A stretch of DNA of 64,000 bases from Enterobacter vonholyi (GTDB lineage Bacteria > Pseudomonadota > Gammaproteobacteria > Enterobacterales > Enterobacteriaceae), in NCBI RefSeq assembly GCF_008364555.1, contig NZ_VTUC01000038.1, forward strand, positions 124,001-188,000, read 5' to 3'. The notes under the pieces were generated by a model that was not told where the DNA came from, made no database searches, and saw only the letters and a list, made by a program, of their open reading frames with translations. Below, one piece after another: positions 60,166 through 64,000 of the stretch (positions within the stretch are counted from its first letter, which is position 1; each line of letters begins with the position of its first letter). The translations under genes were made by a program, and so were the position numbers.

Positions 60166-62079
60166 TTATTTTTTATCTTTAACTTCTTCGAACTCAGCGT
60201 CGACAACATCGTCGTCTTTCGCGTTGTTCGCCGAAGCGTCAGCGCCCGCCTGCTGTTGAGCGTGCTGCTGCTGAGCGATTTCCATCAGCTTCTGAGAAGC
60301 CTGTGCCAGTTCCTGCATCTTCGCTTCAATGTCCGCTTTATCTTCACCTTTCAGTGAGGATTCCAGCGCACTCAGTGCAGCTTCGATAGCAGTCTTGTCT
60401 TCCGCTGGCAGTTTATCGCCTGCTTCTTCAACCTGCTTACGGGTGCTGTGCAGCAGATGGTCACCCTGGTTACGGGTCTGAACCAGCTCTTCGAACTTAC
60501 GGTCGGATTCCGCGTTAGCTTCGGCATCGCGAACCATTTTTTCGATTTCAGCTTCGTTCAGGCCAGAAGATGCCTTGATGGTGATCTTCTGCTCTTTACC
60601 GCTGTTTTTGTCTTTCGCAGACACGTGCAGGATACCGTCAGCATCGATGTCGAAGGTGACTTCGATCTGCGGCATGCCGCGCGGTGCCGGGTTAATACCG
60701 TCCAGGTTGAACTGACCCAGAGATTTGTTATCCGCCGCACGCTTACGCTCACCCTGCAGCACATGGATGGTTACCGCAGACTGGTTGTCTTCAGCGGTAG
60801 AGAACACCTGGCTGTGCTTGGTTGGGATGGTGGTGTTTTTGTTGATGAGCGCAGTCATCACACCGCCCATGGTTTCGATACCCAGAGACAGCGGGGTAAC
60901 GTCCAGCAGCAGTACGTCTTTAACTTCACCGGTCAGTACGCCACCCTGAACCGCAGCACCGATAGCCACTGCTTCGTCCGGGTTAACGTCTTTACGTGGC
61001 TCTTTACCAAAGAACTCAGCCACTTTCTTCTGCACCATTGGCATACGGGTCTGGCCACCAACGAGGATAACGTCGTTGATATCAGACACGGACAGGCCAG
61101 CGTCCTGCAGAGCAACTTTCAGCGGTTCGATAGAACGGTTCACCAGGTCTTCTACCAGGCTTTCCAGTTTCGCACGGGTCACTTTGATGTTCATGTGTTT
61201 AGGACCGGTCGCGTCTGCAGTGATGTACGGCAGGTTAACGTCGGTCTGCTGAGCAGAAGACAGCTCGATCTTCGCTTTCTCAGCGGCTTCTTTCAGGCGC
61301 TGCATAGCCAGCGGGTCGTTACGCAGGTCAATGCCCTGATCTTTCTTGAACTCGTCAACGAGGTAGTTGATCAGACGGGTATCGAAGTCTTCACCACCCA
61401 GGTGGGTATCACCGTTGGTTGCCAGAACTTCGAAGGTTTTTTCGCCGTCAACTTCGTCGATTTCGATAATAGAGATATCGAAGGTACCACCACCCAGGTC
61501 GTAAACCGCGATAGTACGGTTGCCGACTTCTTTATCCAGACCGTAAGCCAGTGCAGCCGCGGTTGGTTCGTTGATGATACGTTTTACTTCCAGACCTGCG
61601 ATACGGCCAGCATCTTTGGTTGCCTGACGCTGAGCATCGTTGAAGTAGGCAGGTACGGTGATAACAGCTTCAGTTACCGGCTCACCCAGGTAATCTTCCG
61701 CGGTTTTCTTCATTTTTTTCAGCACTTCAGCAGAAATCTGCGGTGGTGCAGTTTTGGTGCCTTTCACATCAAGCCATGCATCACCGTTATCTGCCGCGAT
61801 GATTTTGTAAGGCATGATGGAAACGTCACGCTGAACTTCTTCGTCCTGGAAGCGGCGACCGATCAGGCGTTTAATCGCAAACAGGGTGTTTTGCGGGTTT
61901 GTCACTGCCTGACGTTTAGCCGGCTGACCAACCAGAGTTTCACCATCCTGGGTATAAGCAATGATAGAAGGCGTGGTGCGATCGCCCTCGGCGTTCTCCA
62001 GCACGCGTGCAGTAGTGCCATCCATAATCGCTACACAAGAGTTGGTAGTACCCAGGTCGATACCAATAATTTTACCCAT
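60166..62079 (-). CDS. dnaK: Chaperone DnaK (Hsp70)
   Basis: 637 residues. ATPase domain with [13 protein letters not shown] (4-16), the phosphate-binding [12 protein letters not shown] (near 190), the substrate-binding domain and the acidic lid tail ending EEVKDKK. Central cytosolic folding chaperone working with DnaJ and GrpE. Two sigma-32 promoters are visible upstream. dnaJ follows after 87 bases with a strong hairpin between. Confidence 0.99.
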   Translation of the reverse strand: MGKIIGIDLGTTNSCVAIMDGTTARVLENAEGDRTTPSIIAYTQDGETLVGQPAKRQAVTNPQNTLFAIKRLIGRRFQDEEVQRDVSIMPYKIIAADNGDAWLDVKGTKTAPPQISAEVLKKMKKTAEDYLGEPVTEAVITVPAYFNDAQRQATKDAGRIAGLEVKRIINEPTAAALAYGLDKEVGNRTIAVYDLGGGTFDISIIEIDEVDGEKTFEVLATNGDTHLGGEDFDTRLINYLVDEFKKDQGIDLRNDPLAMQRLKEAAEKAKIELSSAQQTDVNLPYITADATGPKHMNIKVTRAKLESLVEDLVNRSIEPLKVALQDAGLSVSDINDVILVGGQTRMPMVQKKVAEFFGKEPRKDVNPDEAVAIGAAVQGGVLTGEVKDVLLLDVTPLSLGIETMGGVMTALINKNTTIPTKHSQVFSTAEDNQSAVTIHVLQGERKRAADNKSLGQFNLDGINPAPRGMPQIEVTFDIDADGILHVSAKDKNSGKEQKITIKASSGLNEAEIEKMVRDAEANAESDRKFEELVQTRNQGDHLLHSTRKQVEEAGDKLPAEDKTAIEAALSALESSLKGEDKADIEAKMQELAQASQKLMEIAQQQHAQQQAGADASANNAKDDDVVDAEFEEVKDKK

Positions 62080-62126
62080 CTAAACGTCTCCACTAAAAAT
62101 TCAGTCAACATGTGGTTGTGTACCTG

Positions 62127-62154
62127 TAATAAGGGCAGAACGTGCTTTTTCAAC
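62127..62154 (-). promoter_or_regulatory. dnaK heat-shock promoter P2
   Basis: Minus-strand GTTGAA (62154-62149) and CCCTTATTA (62135-62127), close to E. coli dnaK P2. Confidence 0.65.
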
Positions 62155-62201
62155 TGCCCAGATTTGATTTTTTTCAGGTCCACACACTGCGGTTGACTAC
62201 A

Positions 62202-62229
62202 AGATGGGGTCGCGACGGCATCCATCAAG
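62202..62229 (-). promoter_or_regulatory. dnaK heat-shock promoter P1 (sigma-32)
   Basis: Minus-strand CTTGAT (62229-62224), 14-base spacer, then CCCCATCT (62209-62202). This fits the sigma-32 consensus CTTGAA-N13-17-CCCCATNT and the E. coli dnaK P1 sequence. Confidence 0.85.
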
Positions 62230-62375
62230 GGGCAAGCATAAAAAAAATTTTAATTTCACCCTGATGAGATCATAGACGCCATTGATTGCGCCCATTATGA
62301 TGCCGCGCCCAGTCAGGGAGAACTGACGCGGGTTTAACCATTTCACCATATTAATGATGATTTTTTTGAGGACTT

Positions 62376-62942
62376 ATGGGCAACACTAAGTTGGCTAATC
62401 CGGCTCCGCTGGGCCTGATGGGTTTTGGCATGACCACTATTCTGCTGAACCTGCACAATATCGGGATGTTCCCGATGGATGGCATCATCCTGGCGATGGG
62501 CATTTTTTACGGCGGTATCGCACAAATCTTCGCGGGCCTGCTGGAATATAAGAAAGGCAATACCTTCGGCTTAACCGCCTTCACCTCTTACGGTTCTTTC
62601 TGGCTGACCCTGGTTGCCATTCTGCTGCTGCCTAAAATGGGCATGGCAGACGCCGCAAACGCCCACTTCCTGGGCGTTTACCTGGGTCTGTGGGGCGTTT
62701 TCACCCTGTTTATGTTCTTCGGTACCCTGAAGGGCAACCGTATGCTGCAGTTCGTTTTCCTGAGCCTGACCGTCCTGTTCGCCCTGCTGGCGATCGGTCA
62801 CCTGGTGGATAACGAAGGCATCGTTCATGTTGCAGGCTGGATTGGTCTGGTTTGCGGCGCAAGCGCTATCTACCTTGCAATGGGTGAAGTGCTGAACGAG
62901 CAGTTTGAACGCACCGTTTTACCGATTGGTGAAAAACACTGA
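62376..62942 (+). CDS. satP: Succinate-acetate/proton symporter SatP
   Basis: 188 residues, six membrane segments. The AceTr/Gpr1-Fun34-YaaH signature NPAPLGLMGFGMTTILLN is at 8-25. It takes up acetate and succinate. Almost identical to E. coli SatP (YaaH). The last 24 bases overlap the end of the convergent transporter gene. No strong promoter elements are seen in its share of the upstream gap with dnaK. Confidence 0.97.
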   Translation: MGNTKLANPAPLGLMGFGMTTILLNLHNIGMFPMDGIILAMGIFYGGIAQIFAGLLEYKKGNTFGLTAFTSYGSFWLTLVAILLLPKMGMADAANAHFLGVYLGLWGVFTLFMFFGTLKGNRMLQFVFLSLTVLFALLAIGHLVDNEGIVHVAGWIGLVCGASAIYLAMGEVLNEQFERTVLPIGEKH

Positions 62943-64000
62943 TCCTTCTGTCGTGTCCGCCTCGCGGGCACGACATCCCCGCTTCTGCCCCAGCCAAATC
63001 CCTAATCCCAGCCCCATCACCGACAGCGACAGCACGTACCAGGCCGGAGCCATGGGAGACACGCCCATCAACACCGTCACCGCAATCGGCGTCAGCCCAC
63101 CGAAAATGGCATACGACACGTTGTAGGAAAAAGAAATCCCGGTGAAGCGTACCTCTGGCGGGAACGCGCGCACCATCACGTACGGTACAGCCCCGACAAC
63201 GCCCACGCACAGGCCTACCACGCCGTACAGCAGGAACAGCTGTTCAGGATGGCTGCCAGCCAGATGGTAAAACGCCCAGCTTGATGCGGCCAGTAACAGG
63301 CTCCCGACAACAAAGGTAACGCTGGCACCGAAACGATCCGCCGCCAGCCCGGCGGCAAGACAGCCAAAGCAGAGCATGATTGTCGCGATACTGTTCGCCT
63401 GTAACGTCACGGCAGGAGCGAAACCGTACTGCTTTTGCAGCCACACCGGGGACATCAATATCACCACCACGATGCCCGCCGAGAGCAGCCAGGTAAGCAG
63501 CATCGACACTACTACCGCTTTTTTATGGCGTACCACGACCGCCTTCACCGGCAGCTCCTGCGCCAGCGCCTTGCGCTGCTGCATTTCGAGGAAAATCGGG
63601 GTCTCCTGCAGCCAGCGACGCAGGTACATCGCGACCAGGCCAAACGCTCCGCCCAGCAGGAATGGAATACGCCAGCCCCAGTCGTGCACGGCCTGCTGCG
63701 TCATGCTGGTATTAACGATCGTTGCGACGACGGACCCGAGCAAAATCCCTACCGTTAAGCCCGCGGTTAAGGTTCCGCAGGCGATACCAATACGGCGCGC
63801 CGGAACATGTTCCGCGACAAACACCCACGCGCCCGGCACTTCACCGCCAATCGCCGCGCCCTGAAGAACGCGCATCAGCAACAGCAGCAACGGCGCAAGG
63901 ATACCCATCGAGGCATAGGTGGGCAGCAGACCAATGGCCAGCGTCGGCACGGCCATCAGCAGGATGCTAAGGGTAAACATCTTCTTACGCCCGACCAGAT
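62919..64000 (-). CDS. MFS transporter, metabolite:H+ symporter type, C-terminal part
   Basis: The frame is open to the window edge, with LVGRKKMFTLSILLMAVPTL reading in from the edge, so residues before that are missing. The GRKK motif is the loop 2-3 signature of major facilitator proteins. About ten further hydrophobic segments follow, with RVLQGAAIGGEVPGAWVFVAEHVP typical of the ProP/MHS subfamily that carries small organic acids or osmolytes. The substrate cannot be named. It overlaps satP tail-to-tail by 24 bases; E. coli K-12 has a different gene here. Confidence 0.88.
   Translation of the reverse strand, partial: LVGRKKMFTLSILLMAVPTLAIGLLPTYASMGILAPLLLLLMRVLQGAAIGGEVPGAWVFVAEHVPARRIGIACGTLTAGLTVGILLGSVVATIVNTSMTQQAVHDWGWRIPFLLGGAFGLVAMYLRRWLQETPIFLEMQQRKALAQELPVKAVVVRHKKAVVVSMLLTWLLSAGIVVVILMSPVWLQKQYGFAPAVTLQANSIATIMLCFGCLAAGLAADRFGASVTFVVGSLLLAASSWAFYHLAGSHPEQLFLLYGVVGLCVGVVGAVPYVMVRAFPPEVRFTGISFSYNVSYAIFGGLTPIAVTVLMGVSPMAPAWYVLSLSVMGLGLGIWLGQKRGCRAREADTTEGSVFFTNR

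Noticed and set aside
60448-62196. A 582-codon open frame opposite dnaK
   Set aside because: It is antisense to dnaK. Long frames opposite dnaK are a known by-product of its codon usage.

Overview
The window is core chromosome from a gamma-proteobacterium of the family Enterobacteriaceae. Gene order, protein sequences and regulatory sites follow the Escherichia coli K-12 ftsL-to-satP segment almost gene for gene, read in the opposite orientation. Three things point to an Enterobacter-like genus rather than Escherichia: the cai, fix, yaaU and rihC genes are absent, two extra genes lie between leuD and setA, and REP-like GC-rich palindromes are present. The genus is an inference from memory. 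No phage, insertion sequence, CRISPR array, tRNA or rRNA was seen.

Layout. 1-3229: the start of the division and cell-wall cluster (ftsL partial, rsmH, mraZ) with the mra promoter and MraZ operator, then cra. 3355-12452: branched-chain amino acid synthesis, with ilvIH, the regulator leuO, the leuL leader and attenuator, and leuABCD. 12503-14193: a small accessory pair, a cation diffusion facilitator and a cytochrome b561-like protein, each preceded by an uncharacterised inverted repeat. 14205-17399: the glucose-phosphate stress locus (setA, sRNA SgrS with SgrT, sgrR). 17441-20822: TPP riboswitch and thiBPQ. 20866-26911: yabI, then araC and araBAD with a complete ara control region.

26913-33894: LexA-controlled polB, rapA, rluA, djlA. 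34134-40863: the lptD-surA-pdxA-rsmA-apaG-apaH cluster for outer-membrane assembly, pyridoxal phosphate and rRNA maturation. 40903-44222: folA, kefC-kefF and a small lipoprotein standing where E. coli carries yaaU-fix-cai. 44362-50029: carB, carA (TTG start, ARG boxes, PurR-like box), dapB. 50235-56568: ispH, fkpB, lspA, ileS, ribF, and divergent rpsT. 56626-64000: nhaR-nhaA, dnaJ-dnaK with sigma-32 promoters, satP, and an MFS transporter cut by the window edge.

Most genes are textbook orthologues and the region is ordinary overall. The best second looks are non-coding: (1) three copies of CTCAA around the thiB riboswitch that compete for one TTGAG strand; (2) a hairpin covering the SgrT ribosome-binding site and a shifted SgrT start; (3) the perfect palindrome and the inverted repeat in front of the two accessory genes; (4) a long dnaK-dnaJ intergenic hairpin. 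I did not find a convincing new multi-gene system here.
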